DNA of 64,000 nucleotides from Citrobacter freundii ATCC 8090 = MTCC 1658 = NBRC 12681 (GCF_011064845.1 NZ_CP049015.1:3844001-3908000); one strand, 5' to 3'; counted from the stretch's first letter, positions 47,508 to 61,758 are shown. The notes: generated by a model from the letters alone, not told the origin. Made by a program: numbers and translations.

Positions 47508-48551
47508 ATGTTTTCCGCAACGCGCCACCTTATTGCTGCCATGGCGCTCGGCGCGTGTTTTATCCTTCCTGCACAGGCAACATCCTCCAAACCTGGCGAT
47601 ATCGCAAATACCCAGGCTCGATATATCGCAACGTTTTTCCCGGGCCGCGTGACGGGATCTCCGGCTGAAATGTTATCTGCTGATTATATACGTCAGCAAT
47701 TTCAGCAGATGGGCTACAGCAGTGATATTCGGACGTTTAATAGCCGTTATGTTTATACCGCCAAAAATAACCGTAAAAACTGGCATAACGTAACAGGAAG
47801 CACCGTTATTGCAGCACATGAAGGTAAAGCGCCGCAGCAGATTATTATTATGGCGCATCTCGACACCTACGCTGCACAAAGCGATGCCGATTCAGATGCC
47901 AATCTGGGTGGATTAACCCTGCAAGGGATCGACGACAACGCCGCAGGTGTTGGCGTGATGCTGGAACTGGCGGAAAAACTCAAAGACGTGCCGACGCAGT
48001 ACGGCATCCGATTTATCGCCACCAGCGGCGAGGAAGAAGGCAAACTGGGCGCGGAGAACATCCTGAAGCGAATGAGCGCCGCCGAGAAGAAAAACACGCT
48101 GCTGGTTATCAACCTCGATAACCTGATTGTCGGTGATAAGCTCTATTTCAACAGCGGTAAGAAAACCCCGGAAGCGGTGCGAAAACTAACGCGCGACCGG
48201 GCACTGGCTATCGCGCATAGTCGCGGCATTGTAGCCAGCACCAATCCAGGCCTGAACAAAGACTATCCGAAGGGAACAGGATGTTGTAACGATGCGGAGG
48301 TCTTCGACGACGCGGGTATTGCTGTGCTCTCCGTTGAAGCGACCAACTGGAACCTGGGCAAGAAAGATGGCTACCAACAGCGCGCCAAAAGCGCCTCGTT
48401 CCCGTCTGGCAACAGCTGGCATGATGTGCGACTGGATAACCAGCAGCATATCGATAAAGCCTTACCGGGCCGGATAGAGCGCCGTAGCCGCGACGTAGTA
48501 CGCATTATGCTGCCGCTGGTAAAAGAACTGGCGAAAGCAGGTAAATCCTGA
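47508..48551 (+). CDS. iap: Iap, periplasmic M28 aminopeptidase
   Basis: A 347-residue protein with a Sec signal (ends PAQA). M28 zinc-peptidase motifs are visible: AHLDTY near 117, GIDDNAAG near 142 with metal Asp, and SGEEEGKLG near 175. In E. coli, Iap trims alkaline phosphatase isozymes. In E. coli K-12 a CRISPR array follows; here only 44 bases separate it from convergent cysH. Confidence 0.94.
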   Translation: MFSATRHLIAAMALGACFILPAQATSSKPGDIANTQARYIATFFPGRVTGSPAEMLSADYIRQQFQQMGYSSDIRTFNSRYVYTAKNNRKNWHNVTGSTVIAAHEGKAPQQIIIMAHLDTYAAQSDADSDANLGGLTLQGIDDNAAGVGVMLELAEKLKDVPTQYGIRFIATSGEEEGKLGAENILKRMSAAEKKNTLLVINLDNLIVGDKLYFNSGKKTPEAVRKLTRDRALAIAHSRGIVASTNPGLNKDYPKGTGCCNDAEVFDDAGIAVLSVEATNWNLGKKDGYQQRAKSASFPSGNSWHDVRLDNQQHIDKALPGRIERRSRDVVRIMLPLVKELAKAGKS

Positions 48552-48557
48552 AGAAGA

Positions 48558-48590
48558 AGCCCGGTAATAAGTAAACGTTACCGGGCTTTT
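48558..48590. terminator. Terminator between iap and cysH
   Basis: AGCCCGGTAA, a 10-base loop, then TTACCGGGCT followed by TTT. It ends iap on the plus strand; A-rich bases on the other side let it serve cysH as well. Confidence 0.85.
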
Positions 48591-48595
48591 AACAG

Positions 48596-49330
48596 TTAGC
48601 CTTCGTGCAGCCCGCACTCTCTTTTCAGCCCAAAGAACCGCGTCTCTTCTTCCGCCATTCCCGGCTCCCATTTGCGGGTGGTATGGGTATCGCCGACTGA
48701 CAGATAGCCCTGATCCCACAGTGGATGGTACTTCAGACCATGCTTTTGCAGATACTGGTAAACCGTACGGTTGTCCCAGTCGATGATCGGCAGAACTTTA
48801 AACACACCACGCTGAATAGCCAGCACCGGTAAATGCGCACGACTGCCCGATTGCTCACGGCGCAGACCGGCAAACCAGGTTTGCGCGTCGAGTTCCTGTA
48901 GCGCCCGGTTCATCGGCTCGACTTTGTTGATGTCATTGTATTTTTCAATGCCCTCAACGCCCTGCTCCCACAGTTTGCCATAGCGCGCTTCCTGCCAGGC
49001 CGCACTTTCCTTCGCCCGGTAGACTTGCAGATTAAGCTTGAGCTTGTCCGTTAACTCGTCAATAAACTGGTAGGTTTCCGGGAACAGATAACCGGTATCG
49101 GTGAGGATCACCGGGATCTCCGGGCGAACCTGATTTACCAGGTGCAGGCTCACTGCCGCCTGAATACCAAAACTTGATGACAGTACATATTCGCCAGGCA
49201 GGTTTTCCAGCGCCCACGCCACGCGATCCTCGGCGCTCAATTTTTCCAGTTGGTCGTTGGTTTGCGCCAACGCCATAACGCGTTCAACTTTCGGCAGTTC
49301 GTTCAACGCGTTGAGATCGAGTTTGGACAT
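48596..49330 (-). CDS. cysH: CysH, PAPS reductase
   Basis: A 244-residue PP-loop PAPS reductase. The C-terminal KRECGLHEG has the catalytic cysteine (Cys239 in E. coli). It reduces PAPS to sulfite with thioredoxin. Downstream of cysI with a 83-base gap holding REP-like repeats. Confidence 0.97.
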   Translation of the reverse strand: MSKLDLNALNELPKVERVMALAQTNDQLEKLSAEDRVAWALENLPGEYVLSSSFGIQAAVSLHLVNQVRPEIPVILTDTGYLFPETYQFIDELTDKLKLNLQVYRAKESAAWQEARYGKLWEQGVEGIEKYNDINKVEPMNRALQELDAQTWFAGLRREQSGSRAHLPVLAIQRGVFKVLPIIDWDNRTVYQYLQKHGLKYHPLWDQGYLSVGDTHTTRKWEPGMAEEETRFFGLKRECGLHEG

Positions 49331-49350
49331 AAGTTCCTCACTGTTTGCCT

Positions 49351-49395
49351 TGCCTGATGGCGCTGCGTTTATCAGGTCTGCCGATTCAGCAGACC
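49351..49395. repeat. REP-like palindromes between cysH and cysI
   Basis: TGCCTGATGGCGCTGCG with its inverse GTTTATCAGG, followed by a second hairpin GGTCTGC (49375-49381) and GCAGACC (49389-49395). Confidence 0.65.
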
Positions 49396-49413
49396 CGATA
49401 AGTCAATTTCACA

Positions 49414-51126
49414 TTATTCCCAGAAATCCCGGGCAGGATCGAGCACCGGGCGAATAATGCCCGCACGCACCGTAAAGTCACCGAAGCCTTCACCCGCTTC
49501 GCGCTCTTTCGCCCAGCGCCCAATCAGTTCATCCAGCGATGCCAGAATTTCCGGCTCGGTGATGTTCTCTTTAAACATCCGGGGAATGCGAGTTCCAATA
49601 CGGTTGCCCCCTAAATGGAGGTTGTAACGTCCGGGCGCTTTCCCCACCAGACCAACTTCCGCCAGCATCGCGCGGCCGCAACCGTTCGGGCAGCCAGTCA
49701 CACGCATGACAATATTTTCATCACTCAGGCTGTGCTTCGCCATCAGCGTGTCGATGTTGTCGATAAACGTTGGCAGGAAGCGCTCGGCCTCAGCCATCGC
49801 CAGCGGGCAGGTTGGGAACGACACGCAGGCCATCGAGTTTTCACGCTGCGGAGTGACCGCATTCATTAAGCCACTCTTCTGCGCAATCTTCTCGATCTTC
49901 GCCTTTTCACTCTCAGGAACACCTGCAATGATCAGGTTCTGGTTCGCGGTAATACGGAACTCACCTTTGTGGATCTTCGCGATCTCAAGCAGACCGGTTT
50001 TCAACGGACGGCCCGGATAATCCAGGATACGGCCGTTTTCAATAAACAGCGTCAGATGCCATTTATTGTCGATCCCTTTCACCCAGCCGATACGATCGCC
50101 GCGACCGGTGAACTCGTACGGGCGGATAGGCTCAAACTTGATCCCCGCGCGGCGCTCAACTTCAGCTTTAAAGGTCTCAACGCCTACGCGTTCCAGCGTG
50201 TATTTGGTTTTGGCGTTTTTACGATCGGTACGGTTACCCCAGTCACGCTGAGTCGTCACCACCGCTTCCGCCACGGCCAGTGTATGCTCAAGCGGCAGAT
50301 AACCAAATTCGCTTGCCGTCCGGGCGTAAGTTTTCTTATTGCCATGCTCAATGGACAAACCGCCGCCCACCAGCAGGTTAAAGCCCACCAGCTTGCCGTT
50401 TTCCGCAATCGCCACGAAGTTCATGTCGTTGGCATGCAGATCGATGTCGTTCTGCGGTGGGATCACCACCGTGGTTTTAAACTTACGCGGCAGATAGGTT
50501 TGACCGAGGATCGGCTCCTCGTCAGTGGTCGCAACTTTTTCCTGATCAAGCCAGATCTCTGCATAGGCGCGGGTGCGCGGCAGCAGATGTTCGGAGATCT
50601 TTTTCGCCCACTCGTAGGCTTCGGCGTGCAGCTCAGATTCATACGGGTTGGAGGTACACAGCACGTTACGGTTCATATCGTTGGCGGTCGCCAGTGCGTC
50701 CAGGCCGACGGAGTGCAGCATTTGGTGTACCGGTTTAACGTTCTTCTTCAGAATGCCGTGAAACTGGAAGGTCTGACGGTTGGTCAGACGAATGCTGCCG
50801 TAAATAGTGTTGTCATGGGCGAACTTGTCGATCGCCTGCCACTGTTTGGTGGTGATCACTCCACCCGGCAGACGACAGCGCAGCAGCATCGCGTGACGCG
50901 GCTCCAGCTTTTGCTCGGCACGTTCGGCGCGAATATCGCGGTCGTCCTGCTGGTACATACCGTGAAAACGGATCAGCAAGAAGTTGTCGCCTTTAAACCC
51001 GCCGGTCAGGCCGTCGTTTAAATCTTCGGCAATGGTACCGCGCAGATAGTTGCTTTCCAGCTTCATACGCTCAGCGTCGGACAGTTTGCCTTCGACCACC
51101 AATGGTCCTGGATGTTTTTCGCTCAT
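49414..51126 (-). CDS. cysI: CysI, sulfite reductase hemoprotein
   Basis: A 570-residue sulfite reductase beta subunit. Siroheme/4Fe-4S cysteines lie in [10 protein letters not shown] near 434 and GCPNGCGR near 479. It performs six-electron reduction of sulfite to sulfide with CysJ. Overlaps cysJ by one base. Confidence 0.97.
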   Translation of the reverse strand: MSEKHPGPLVVEGKLSDAERMKLESNYLRGTIAEDLNDGLTGGFKGDNFLLIRFHGMYQQDDRDIRAERAEQKLEPRHAMLLRCRLPGGVITTKQWQAIDKFAHDNTIYGSIRLTNRQTFQFHGILKKNVKPVHQMLHSVGLDALATANDMNRNVLCTSNPYESELHAEAYEWAKKISEHLLPRTRAYAEIWLDQEKVATTDEEPILGQTYLPRKFKTTVVIPPQNDIDLHANDMNFVAIAENGKLVGFNLLVGGGLSIEHGNKKTYARTASEFGYLPLEHTLAVAEAVVTTQRDWGNRTDRKNAKTKYTLERVGVETFKAEVERRAGIKFEPIRPYEFTGRGDRIGWVKGIDNKWHLTLFIENGRILDYPGRPLKTGLLEIAKIHKGEFRITANQNLIIAGVPESEKAKIEKIAQKSGLMNAVTPQRENSMACVSFPTCPLAMAEAERFLPTFIDNIDTLMAKHSLSDENIVMRVTGCPNGCGRAMLAEVGLVGKAPGRYNLHLGGNRIGTRIPRMFKENITEPEILASLDELIGRWAKEREAGEGFGDFTVRAGIIRPVLDPARDFWE

Positions 51127-52925
51127 TAGTAGACATCTCGCTGATAACGGCGCTCAATGCGCAGCTCACTTAAAAATTCATCCGCCGCTTCGATATCCAT
51201 ACCACCGAATTCGGCAATCACTTCCAACAACGCCTGCTCAACGTCTTTCGCCATACGATTGGCATCGCCGCAGACATAAATGTGGGCACCGTCGTTAATC
51301 CAGCGCCACAGTTCCGCGCCCTGTTGGCGCAGTTTATCTTGTACGTAGACTTTTTCTTTTTGATCGCGGGACCAGGCGAGATCGATACGGCTCAGTACGC
51401 CCTCTTTGACGTAACGCTGCCATTCCACCTGATACAGGAAATCTTCGGTAAAGTGCGGGTTACCGAAAAACAGCCAGTTTTTGCCTTCGGCTCCATCAGC
51501 CGCACGCTGCTGCATGAAAGCACGGAACGGTGCAATTCCCGTACCCGGGCCAATCATAATCACCGGCGTCTGCGGGTTTGACGGCAGGCGGAAATTGTCG
51601 TTGTGTTCAATGAACACGCGGACTTCACCTTCTTCTTCCACGCGGTCGGCGAGGAAACTGGAAGCACCACCAGCACGGGCGCGACCTTCTATTTCATAAC
51701 GCACCACGCCCACGGTGACGTGCACTTCGCTTTCCACTTCCGCCTGAGAAGAGGCAATGGAGTACAAACGCGGCGTCAACGGACGCAGAAGATCAACTAA
51801 CGCCTGAGCATCCAGTTGCGCCGGGGAAAAGCGCACCATATCGACGATGGGCGTGGTGGCGGCATAATGCTGCAACTGTGCTTTGTCACCCACTAACGGC
51901 AGCAATGTTTCGCTGCGGGTTAAGGTGGCATAGTTCTCCACGATATTGCCGGTATTCACCGTCAGCTCGAAATGCCACTGCAACGCTTCAGCGAGCGACA
52001 AGGTTTTGCCTTCAACCGTCACCGGTTCATCACCTTTCAGCCACAGCAGTTCAACCAGCTCTTTGACCAGCGCCGGGTCGTTCTGATACCACACGCCCAG
52101 CGCGTCGCCCGGCTGATAGCGCAGACCGGAATCGCCAAGGTCGATTTCGATATGGCGGACATCTTTTTCCGAATTACGGCCGGTAATTTTCTGATTCACC
52201 GCAAGCGACGCCGTCAGCGGCGCTTCTTTGGTGTACGGACTGGTGTGTACTTCATTTACTGCACCGCTCGCGGCAACTTGCACAGACGGTACCGCAGGCG
52301 CACGTGCTTTCAGGACATCAACCAAACGGGCACGCCACTGCGCGGCGGCGGCCTGGTATTCCACGTCGGCATCGACGCGGTCGAGCAGACGTTCACCGCC
52401 CAGCTCGGCCAGTTTCGCATCGAAGTCTTTTCCTGACTGACAGAAAAACTCATAGGAGGTGTCGCCAAGACCAAACACGGCAAAAGCGGTGTTATTGAGC
52501 TTTGGCGCTTTTTTCGAGAACAGGAATTTATGCAACGCCACAGCTTCTTCCGCCGGTTCACCTTCCCCTTGCGTCGACGCCACCACGATCAGCAGTTTTT
52601 CATTGGCGATTTGTTTGAATTTATAGTCGCCAGCGTTGATCAGAGTGACGTTGAGCTTCGCGGCGATCAGATCATCGCGCAGGGCTTCCGCCACACGACG
52701 CGCATTACCGGTTTGCGAGGCGGAGATAAGCGTAATGCCTGGCATTTCAGCGACAGGCGCAAGCGCCACTGCATTGCTACCAGGCTGCTGATTCAGCACG
52801 CCCCAAAAATAGCCAGAAACCCACGCAAGCTGTGCGGGAGTGAAATCGGTCGTGGCTGCCTGAAGGCGTGCCAGTTGCTCCGGGTTTAGCGGTAGCAGAG
52901 CGGAAGGTGGGGCCTGTGTCGTCAT
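51126..52925 (-). CDS. cysJ: CysJ, sulfite reductase flavoprotein
   Basis: A 599-residue diflavin reductase: flavodoxin domain (about 64-202, [13 protein letters not shown]), then FAD domain (RLYSIASS near 386) and NADPH domain ([12 protein letters not shown] near 455). C-terminal ERRYQRDVY with terminal Tyr as in E. coli. Electrons pass from NADPH through FAD and FMN to CysI. Confidence 0.97.
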   Translation of the reverse strand: MTTQAPPSALLPLNPEQLARLQAATTDFTPAQLAWVSGYFWGVLNQQPGSNAVALAPVAEMPGITLISASQTGNARRVAEALRDDLIAAKLNVTLINAGDYKFKQIANEKLLIVVASTQGEGEPAEEAVALHKFLFSKKAPKLNNTAFAVFGLGDTSYEFFCQSGKDFDAKLAELGGERLLDRVDADVEYQAAAAQWRARLVDVLKARAPAVPSVQVAASGAVNEVHTSPYTKEAPLTASLAVNQKITGRNSEKDVRHIEIDLGDSGLRYQPGDALGVWYQNDPALVKELVELLWLKGDEPVTVEGKTLSLAEALQWHFELTVNTGNIVENYATLTRSETLLPLVGDKAQLQHYAATTPIVDMVRFSPAQLDAQALVDLLRPLTPRLYSIASSQAEVESEVHVTVGVVRYEIEGRARAGGASSFLADRVEEEGEVRVFIEHNDNFRLPSNPQTPVIMIGPGTGIAPFRAFMQQRAADGAEGKNWLFFGNPHFTEDFLYQVEWQRYVKEGVLSRIDLAWSRDQKEKVYVQDKLRQQGAELWRWINDGAHIYVCGDANRMAKDVEQALLEVIAEFGGMDIEAADEFLSELRIERRYQRDVY

Positions 52926-53230
52926 GCGTTGTCATGTTCCAGTAAGCAAAGCGGATTTCAGCAATAAAACCCAAACTGAAGATAAGGTTAACGGCGGGGA
53001 TAGTAACAATTAAAGAAGGGATAGAAATAACAAATAACCAAATGGACTAACCTGTTTTAGTTATAGTCATTAACGACAAAAACGATTTAATAACTATATG
53101 ATATTTAAATAGTTATTAAACATTAACAGTGTAAATATGACGTTCTGATGCTTAGCGCCCTTTTAACTAATGATAAAAATTGTGCTTTACGGTACCCTAC
53201 GGCGGTTTTTCGCATTCTTGAGAGTAAATA
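52926..53230. promoter_or_regulatory. Divergent cysJ/queD promoter region
   Basis: 305 AT-rich bases without a gene. In E. coli this region carries the CysB-dependent cysJ promoter. Tracts such as TAACAAATAACCAAATGG and repeated AATAACTATA/AATAGTTATT (53090-53115) are visible, but I cannot place CysB boxes with confidence. Confidence 0.5.
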
Positions 53231-53593
53231 ATGTCCACCACCTTGTTTAAAGATTTCACCTTCGAAGCCGCTCACCGCCTGCCGCACGTACCGGAAGGGC
53301 ATAAGTGTGGCCGCCTGCATGGTCACTCATTTATGGTGCGTCTTGAAATTACCGGTGAAGTCGATCCGCATACCGGTTGGATCATGGATTTTGCTGAGTT
53401 AAAAGCCGCGTTTAAGCCGACTTACGACAGACTCGATCACTACTATTTGAACGATATTCCTGGCTTAGAAAATCCAACCAGTGAAGTGCTGGCCAAATGG
53501 ATTTGGGATCAGATTAAACCTGTGGTCCCTCTGCTAAGTGCTGTAATGGTGAAAGAAACCTGCACAGCAGGCTGCGTGTACCGCGGCGAGTGA
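53231..53593 (+). CDS. queD: QueD, 6-carboxytetrahydropterin synthase
   Basis: A 120-residue PTPS-family enzyme. Zinc-binding histidines are in FEAAHRLP and LHGHSF; the catalytic cysteine is in HKCGRLHG. It makes 6-carboxytetrahydropterin in queuosine synthesis, one step ahead of QueE encoded just downstream on the other strand. Confidence 0.95.
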   Translation: MSTTLFKDFTFEAAHRLPHVPEGHKCGRLHGHSFMVRLEITGEVDPHTGWIMDFAELKAAFKPTYDRLDHYYLNDIPGLENPTSEVLAKWIWDQIKPVVPLLSAVMVKETCTAGCVYRGE

Positions 53594-53595
53594 TT

Positions 53596-53680
53596 GTAGG
53601 CTTGCCGGATGGCAATGCGTCTTATCCGGCCTGCAACAAGCAACAAACTCTGGCCGGGTAAGCGAAACGCTCCCGGCACA
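53596..53680. repeat. REP cluster between queD and queE
   Basis: One REP unit at 53604-53633 (GCCGGATGGCAATGC and its inverse GTCTTATCCGGCCTGC) and a second hairpin at about 53654-53677 (CCGGGTAAGCG, CGCTCCCGG). Confidence 0.75.
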
Positions 53681-53684
53681 GTTA

Positions 53685-54356
53685 TCAGGCAATATTCAGA
53701 TATTTATGGGTTTGCATCGACAGACGCCAGTTGCGCGCAATACAGGTATCAATACACAAACGCGTCGCATCTTCTTTCTGGCTGATTGGCTGTAAGGCGA
53801 TGATTCGTGGTTTGTCGTCGCTCAACGTCGCCAGCAGTTCATCCAGCGCTTCAATATCGCGAACGCGACCAACCGGATGTTTGATTTCATTCGCGCGCTC
53901 CAGCGCCTGCGACAGCACATCATAACCGCCACGCATATTTACCTTCGGCGATACGGTCACCCAGGTATTCGGCGTACAGCGTACTTCGTGGGTACCACTG
54001 GTTTCAATCTGGCAGCTAAAGCCGTTCTTTTCCAGCAGGTCAGTCAGCGGCATCAGGTCATGAATGCAGGGCTCGCCGCCGGTGATCACCACGTGACGGG
54101 CGGTATACCCCTGACGCGAAATGACCGCCAGCAGATCCTCACTGCTCGCCGCCCCCCATTTGTCGCTTTCTTTGGTCTTGGCCAGGATGCTGTACAGGGA
54201 GACTTCCCGATCCTCAAGCTTATCCCAGGTGTGTTTGGTATCGCACCAGGCACAGCCAACCGGGCATCCCTGTAAACGAATAAAAATGGCGGGGACGCCG
54301 GTAAAGTAACCCTCACCTTGCAGGGTCTGGAACATCTCGTTAATCGGGTACTGCAT
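53685..54356 (-). CDS. queE: QueE, 7-carboxy-7-deazaguanine synthase
   Basis: A 223-residue radical SAM enzyme starting MQYPINEMFQTLQGEG. CPVGCAWC supplies the CX3CX2C cluster ligands. It converts carboxytetrahydropterin to CDG. The frame is open to 54524, but the ATG at 54356 gives the E. coli length. Confidence 0.96.
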   Translation of the reverse strand: MQYPINEMFQTLQGEGYFTGVPAIFIRLQGCPVGCAWCDTKHTWDKLEDREVSLYSILAKTKESDKWGAASSEDLLAVISRQGYTARHVVITGGEPCIHDLMPLTDLLEKNGFSCQIETSGTHEVRCTPNTWVTVSPKVNMRGGYDVLSQALERANEIKHPVGRVRDIEALDELLATLSDDKPRIIALQPISQKEDATRLCIDTCIARNWRLSMQTHKYLNIA

Positions 54357-54427
54357 AGCGCTCTCAATATGGGGATAAACGATAATTATCGCAGATCCCC
54401 GCCAAAGTATCATGCCCCATCGATGCT

Positions 54428-55117
54428 TTACGAGGCGATCGCCGCGACAAAGCGTGCCGTTATCTGCTGCGGACGCGTGATCGCGCCACCAACCACCACG
54501 GTATGGGCACCTAATTCCAGGCATCGTGCGGCACGTTCCGGAGTATCGACGTTTCCTTCTGCCACGACAGGTACGCTGACCGCCGCCAATACCTCACGTA
54601 AAAAACCGCAGTCGTTTTCCGCCAGCACATGCCCGGCAGTGTCAGCGGTATAGCCGTAGAGCGTGGTGCCCACGCAGTCAAAACCCAGACGCTCAGCTGT
54701 CACCGCTTCGTCTATGGTGGCGATATCCGCCATCAGCAGCACAGACGGGTAGCGAGCGCGGATTTGCATAACTAATTCTTCCAGCGTTTGTCCTCCTGGG
54801 CGCGGGCGCGCTGTCGCATCCAGAGCAATAATCTCCGGCTCAACGGTCATTAGCTCATCCACTTCCTTGAGGGTGGCCGTGATAAACACATCGCTACCCG
54901 GATAATCGCGCTTGATAATCCCAATCACCGGCAGGGAGACGCTCTCTTTGATCGCGCGAATGTCCACCACGCTGTTCGCACGAATACCTACAGCACCTCC
55001 CTGCGCTGCCGCCAGCGCCATACGCGACATAATAAACGGACTGTGCAGGGGCTCATTTTCCAGCGCCTGGCAGGAGACGATTAATTTACCTTTCAGGGAA
55101 TCCAGTACAGTTTTCAT
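54428..55117 (-). CDS. nanE: NanE-like N-acetylmannosamine-6-phosphate 2-epimerase
   Basis: A 229-residue TIM-barrel NanE. Lys in [10 protein letters not shown] near residue 68 and the Glu in [11 protein letters not shown] near 188 match the epimerase active site. It should convert ManNAc-6-P to GlcNAc-6-P. It starts at the base where the PTS gene ends, so they are coupled. The cell probably also has a nan-operon copy; this one is dedicated to the PTS-imported sugar. Confidence 0.82.
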   Translation of the reverse strand: MKTVLDSLKGKLIVSCQALENEPLHSPFIMSRMALAAAQGGAVGIRANSVVDIRAIKESVSLPVIGIIKRDYPGSDVFITATLKEVDELMTVEPEIIALDATARPRPGGQTLEELVMQIRARYPSVLLMADIATIDEAVTAERLGFDCVGTTLYGYTADTAGHVLAENDCGFLREVLAAVSVPVVAEGNVDTPERAARCLELGAHTVVVGGAITRPQQITARFVAAIAS

Positions 55118-56673
55118 TACGATAAGATCTCTTCGACTTCGTTTTTGATGATGGTGACATGCGGGCCATAAATCACCTGAACCCCGTTGCCGCGAATAAT
55201 TACGCCACGCGCTCCGGTCGCTTTCAGCGCCGCTTCATCGACCTTGCTACTCTCTTTTACCGTCACGCGCAGACGTGTGGCGCAACAGTCCACCTCTTCC
55301 AGATTCTCTTTACCTCCCAGTCCGGCAATCACAGCCGCAGCACGCTCACTTTGCGGCAGGCCGGATTCAGTCGGTGCTGCGTTTTCACGACCAGGCGTCA
55401 ACCAGTTAAAGCGGTTAATCAAATAGCGGAAGGTGAAGTAGTAAAGGAAGAACCACGGGATCCCCACCATAGGGACGTACATCCAGTTGGTTTTAGCTTC
55501 CCCCTGTAGCACACCGAAGAGGAGGAAATCGATAAGCCCACCCGAAAAGGTTTGCCCGATGGTGATATGTAAAATATGTGCCATCATAAACGCCAGACCA
55601 TCGAAGAAGGCGTGAATGACGTATAACACAGGTGCGACAAACAGGAAGGAGAACTCGATAGGCTCAGTGATCCCCGTCAGGAAAGAGGTCAGGGCCGCAG
55701 ACAACAGCAGTCCGGCGACAAGCTTTCTGTTCTCTGGTTTGGCAGTATGGTACATCGCAAGACATGCGCCAAGCAGGCCAAACATCATGGTGATAAAGCG
55801 CCCGGACATAAAGCGCGAGGTGCCCGCATAGAACTGCTGCGTATTCGGATCGGCAAGTTGCGCGAAGAAAATACGCTGCGTGCCTTCAACCAACTGGCCG
55901 TTGACGATTTCACTCCCGCCAAGCGCTGTGGTCCAGAACGGTAAATAAAAGATATGGTGTAACCCCAGTGGGCCAAGCATACGCAGGATGAAGCCGTACA
56001 ACAGCGTACCCAGATAACCGGTCGCATCCACCAGACCACCCAGTCCAAAAATGAGTTTCTGGAAATGCGGCCAAACCACCGTCATGACCGCACCCACTAC
56101 AATCGCGGCAAGGGAGCTAATAATCGGCACAAAGCGCGAACCGCTGAAGAAACCAAGGAACTGAGGCAGCGAGACTTTATTGAAACGGCTATGCAGCGCG
56201 CAGGTGACAAGCCCAATCACCACCCCACCAAATACGCCTGTTTCCAGCGTCTGAATACCCAGCGTCATCCCCTGGCCTACGGCACCGGGATTCTCGTGCG
56301 CCAGCGTTCCGTTGAGTGTCAATAAAGCGTTGATGGTGGCGTTCATCACCAGAAATGCCAGCAATGCAGCAAGCCCGGCGGTGCCTTTATCCGTTTTCGC
56401 CAGTCCTACTGCCACACCCACCGCAAAAAGCACCGACAGGTTGGCAAACACAATAGAACCTGCGCTGGTCATGATCGTGAAGATTGCCTGTAACCAGTCA
56501 ACGTCCAAAAACGGATACGCCGTCAATGTGTTTGGATTCGACAGTGCGCCGCCAATCCCTAGCAACAGCCCCGCAGCGGGCAGTACCGCAATCGGCAGCA
56601 TGAACGATTTGCCGAACCGCTGTGCCTTTTCAAACCATGCGCCCGATGAGGCGCCGCTAAACATTTGCATCAT
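55117..56673 (-). CDS. PTS EIICB, glucose/N-acetylglucosamine family
   Basis: A 518-residue PTS permease. EIIC spans about 15-400 with roughly ten membrane segments ([21 protein letters not shown] are family motifs). EIIB is C-terminal (about 440-518) with phospho-cysteine in [14 protein letters not shown]. No EIIA domain is present, so it would borrow EIIA-Glc. Start at 56673 has GGGGAG upstream. Linkage to NanE suggests N-acetylmannosamine or a related amino sugar as substrate; the sequence alone does not decide. Confidence 0.82.
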   Translation of the reverse strand: MMQMFSGASSGAWFEKAQRFGKSFMLPIAVLPAAGLLLGIGGALSNPNTLTAYPFLDVDWLQAIFTIMTSAGSIVFANLSVLFAVGVAVGLAKTDKGTAGLAALLAFLVMNATINALLTLNGTLAHENPGAVGQGMTLGIQTLETGVFGGVVIGLVTCALHSRFNKVSLPQFLGFFSGSRFVPIISSLAAIVVGAVMTVVWPHFQKLIFGLGGLVDATGYLGTLLYGFILRMLGPLGLHHIFYLPFWTTALGGSEIVNGQLVEGTQRIFFAQLADPNTQQFYAGTSRFMSGRFITMMFGLLGACLAMYHTAKPENRKLVAGLLLSAALTSFLTGITEPIEFSFLFVAPVLYVIHAFFDGLAFMMAHILHITIGQTFSGGLIDFLLFGVLQGEAKTNWMYVPMVGIPWFFLYYFTFRYLINRFNWLTPGRENAAPTESGLPQSERAAAVIAGLGGKENLEEVDCCATRLRVTVKESSKVDEAALKATGARGVIIRGNGVQVIYGPHVTIIKNEVEEILS

Positions 56674-56695
56674 TTTTTCATCTCCCCGATTAATG

Positions 56696-56742
56696 ATGAA
56701 AATTTTTACCATAATTATTTTTATAAATGAAAATTATCATCA
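56696..56742. promoter_or_regulatory. Operator candidates between PTS and RpiR genes
   Basis: ATGAAAATT occurs twice (56696 and 56727), the second within a near-palindrome TGAAAATTATCA. The AT-rich 165-base gap carries divergent promoters, and the RpiR protein is the likely binder. Confidence 0.4.
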
Positions 56743-56838
56743 AAAACCAGGAAGCCGATCATACTTTTTTAAAATGACTGGCATCTCTCCCCTGCTTTCC
56801 GCCACACTATCAGCAGAGAAACGCATTAAGGATTTTGC

Positions 56839-57663
56839 ATGTCAGAAAATGAAAACCTGCTGCTGAGATTGCGCCAGGGCGTTGACGGATATAGCCGAAC
56901 ACAGCAGAAGCTGGGAGAGTTTGTGCTTAGTGATCCGGCAAAAGTTGTCTACCTGACGATTACCGAACTGGCGCGTGAAAGCGACACCAGCGAGGCGAGC
57001 GTCACACGTCTGTGCCGCACGCTTGGGTGTAAGGGTTATAACGAATTCAAAATGGCGCTGGCTCTCGATCTCCAGCAAGGACAGCCGGTAGAGCACAGCG
57101 GGGATGAAATTGACAATGTGGTCAATGAATCCGTGCAAGCGCTGCAGGACACAGCAAAGTTACTCGACAGGACATTACTGGAATCCGCCGCTCTGGCGCT
57201 ACATCAGGCTCAGTCGGTACAGATTTATGGCGTAGCGGCCAGCGCTATTCTGGGGGAGTATTTACATTACAAACTCCTGCGCCTCGGCAAACCCGCGCAA
57301 CTGTTCAGCGACATGCACCGCGCAGCCATGAATGCCACTACGCTTAGCAAAAATACGCTCGTGGTAGCGATCTCCAGTTCAGGCTCCACGCGCGATCTGC
57401 TGCATGTCGTGAAACTGGCGCGTAAGCAAGGCGTGCGCGTACTGGCGCTGAGTAATACGCCGCGCAGTCCGCTGGCCTCGCTGAGCGATATTCAACTGGT
57501 CGCAGCCAAACCAGAAGGTCCGTTGAGTGCTGGTGCGCTAAACGCCAAGGTGGGTGTGATGCTGTTGGTAGAACTTCTCACCACGTCGCTGATTGCGCTG
57601 GATGAAAAGTATAGTGATGTGAGCCAGCAAACCGCCAGCGCAACACTTCCTCTACTGCTTTAA
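56839..57663 (+). CDS. RpiR-family regulator of the NanE-PTS module
   Basis: A 274-residue protein: RpiR HTH (about 1-77; DTSEASVTRLCRTLGCKGY) and SIS domain (about 120-250; VAISSSGSTRDLL). Divergent from the PTS-nanE operon, so it probably responds to an amino-sugar phosphate. Distinct from the other RpiR protein at 10827. Confidence 0.85.
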   Translation: MSENENLLLRLRQGVDGYSRTQQKLGEFVLSDPAKVVYLTITELARESDTSEASVTRLCRTLGCKGYNEFKMALALDLQQGQPVEHSGDEIDNVVNESVQALQDTAKLLDRTLLESAALALHQAQSVQIYGVAASAILGEYLHYKLLRLGKPAQLFSDMHRAAMNATTLSKNTLVVAISSSGSTRDLLHVVKLARKQGVRVLALSNTPRSPLASLSDIQLVAAKPEGPLSAGALNAKVGVMLLVELLTTSLIALDEKYSDVSQQTASATLPLLL

Positions 57664-57671
57664 AAGCATAA

Positions 57672-57695
57672 AAAAACCCGCCGCAGCGGGTTTTT
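57672..57695. terminator. Bidirectional terminator between RpiR gene and eno
   Basis: AAAAACCCGC-CGCA-GCGGGTTTTT works on both strands between the convergent genes. Confidence 0.9.
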
Positions 57696-57718
57696 ACGTT
57701 AAGAGTTAAAGAACAGGA

Positions 57719-60757
<3,039 letters not shown>

Positions 60758-60966
60758 TTAGGGTGAAACGATGGAATTACCAAGACGGGAAAGTAGTATA
60801 CCCGAACATGACGAGCGCCACAAACTTTCATTATTCCTCCTCTTCACCAGGCTCACATTAACATCGGGAGTGAGAAAATAGCCCCTTTGGGGTAAATGTT
60901 TTTGACGTAAATCAAGCGCTTGTTATTTAAAAAATCACACAAATCGCCCTTGACCGACGAAATCCC

Positions 60967-61758
60967 TTAGAGATCAATTTCCTGCCGTTTTACCTGTTGC
61001 CAGACTTCTTCCATAGTTTCCAGATCAACACCAGTCATTTCCAGACCTCGAGCCGCCACAATTCGCTCAACCTCACGAAAACGCCGCTCAAACTTCTCGT
61101 TCGCTTTCTGCAATGCGGTCTCTGCTTTAGTGCCTAAATGCCGGGCCATATTGACCGTGGCAAACAGCAGATCGCCCATTTCCTCCTCCAGTTTAGCCTG
61201 GTCGACAACAGCCTGCTTCGCCTCAAACATGACTTCGTCGATCTCTTCGTAAACCTTGTCGACAACCGGTCCTAATGTTTTCCAGTCGAAGCCAACATTT
61301 GAGCAGCGTTTCTGGATTTTTTGGGCGCGCATTAATGCCGGTAAACTACGGGGAATATCGTCGAGCGCGGAATGCTGCGCCTTCTCAGCACGTTCTTCGG
61401 TTTTGATTTGCTCCCAACGGGTAAGCACCTCGGTGCTGTTACTGGCAGAAACATCAGCAAAAACATGCGGGTGGCGGCGTTCAAGCTTATCGCTTATCGC
61501 AGCGCAAATATCATCAAAGTTGAAGCGCCCTTCTTCCTGAGCCATCTGGGCGTAAAACACCACCTGGAACAGCAGATCCCCCAACTCTCCACGCAGGTCG
61601 TCGAAGTCTTCTCGCGCAATCGCGTCCAGCACTTCATAAGTTTCTTCGAGGGTATAAGGAGCAATAGTGGCGAATGTCTGCTCTTTGTCCCACGGACAGC
61701 CGTTCTCCGGGTCGCGCAGGCGCTGCATAATACCGAGCAGTCGGTCGATTTGATTCAT
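60967..61758 (-). CDS. mazG: MazG, nucleoside triphosphate pyrophosphohydrolase
   Basis: A 263-residue protein with two tandem MazG folds. EETYEVLDAI ... LRGELGDLLFQV near 35-65 and EEIDEVMFE ... LEEEMGDLLFATV near 172-203 carry the EEXXE/EXXD metal motifs. It hydrolyses NTPs and modulates ppGpp-related survival in E. coli. Start at 61758 (MNQIDRLL) is the family start. It lies between relA and pyrG. Confidence 0.95.
   Translation of the reverse strand: MNQIDRLLGIMQRLRDPENGCPWDKEQTFATIAPYTLEETYEVLDAIAREDFDDLRGELGDLLFQVVFYAQMAQEEGRFNFDDICAAISDKLERRHPHVFADVSASNSTEVLTRWEQIKTEERAEKAQHSALDDIPRSLPALMRAQKIQKRCSNVGFDWKTLGPVVDKVYEEIDEVMFEAKQAVVDQAKLEEEMGDLLFATVNMARHLGTKAETALQKANEKFERRFREVERIVAARGLEMTGVDLETMEEVWQQVKRQEIDL

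Noticed and set aside
54357..54524. N-terminal extension of queE by 56 codons
   Set aside because: The extension is antisense to the end of nanE and absent from QueE; the known start MQYPINEMF is at 54356.
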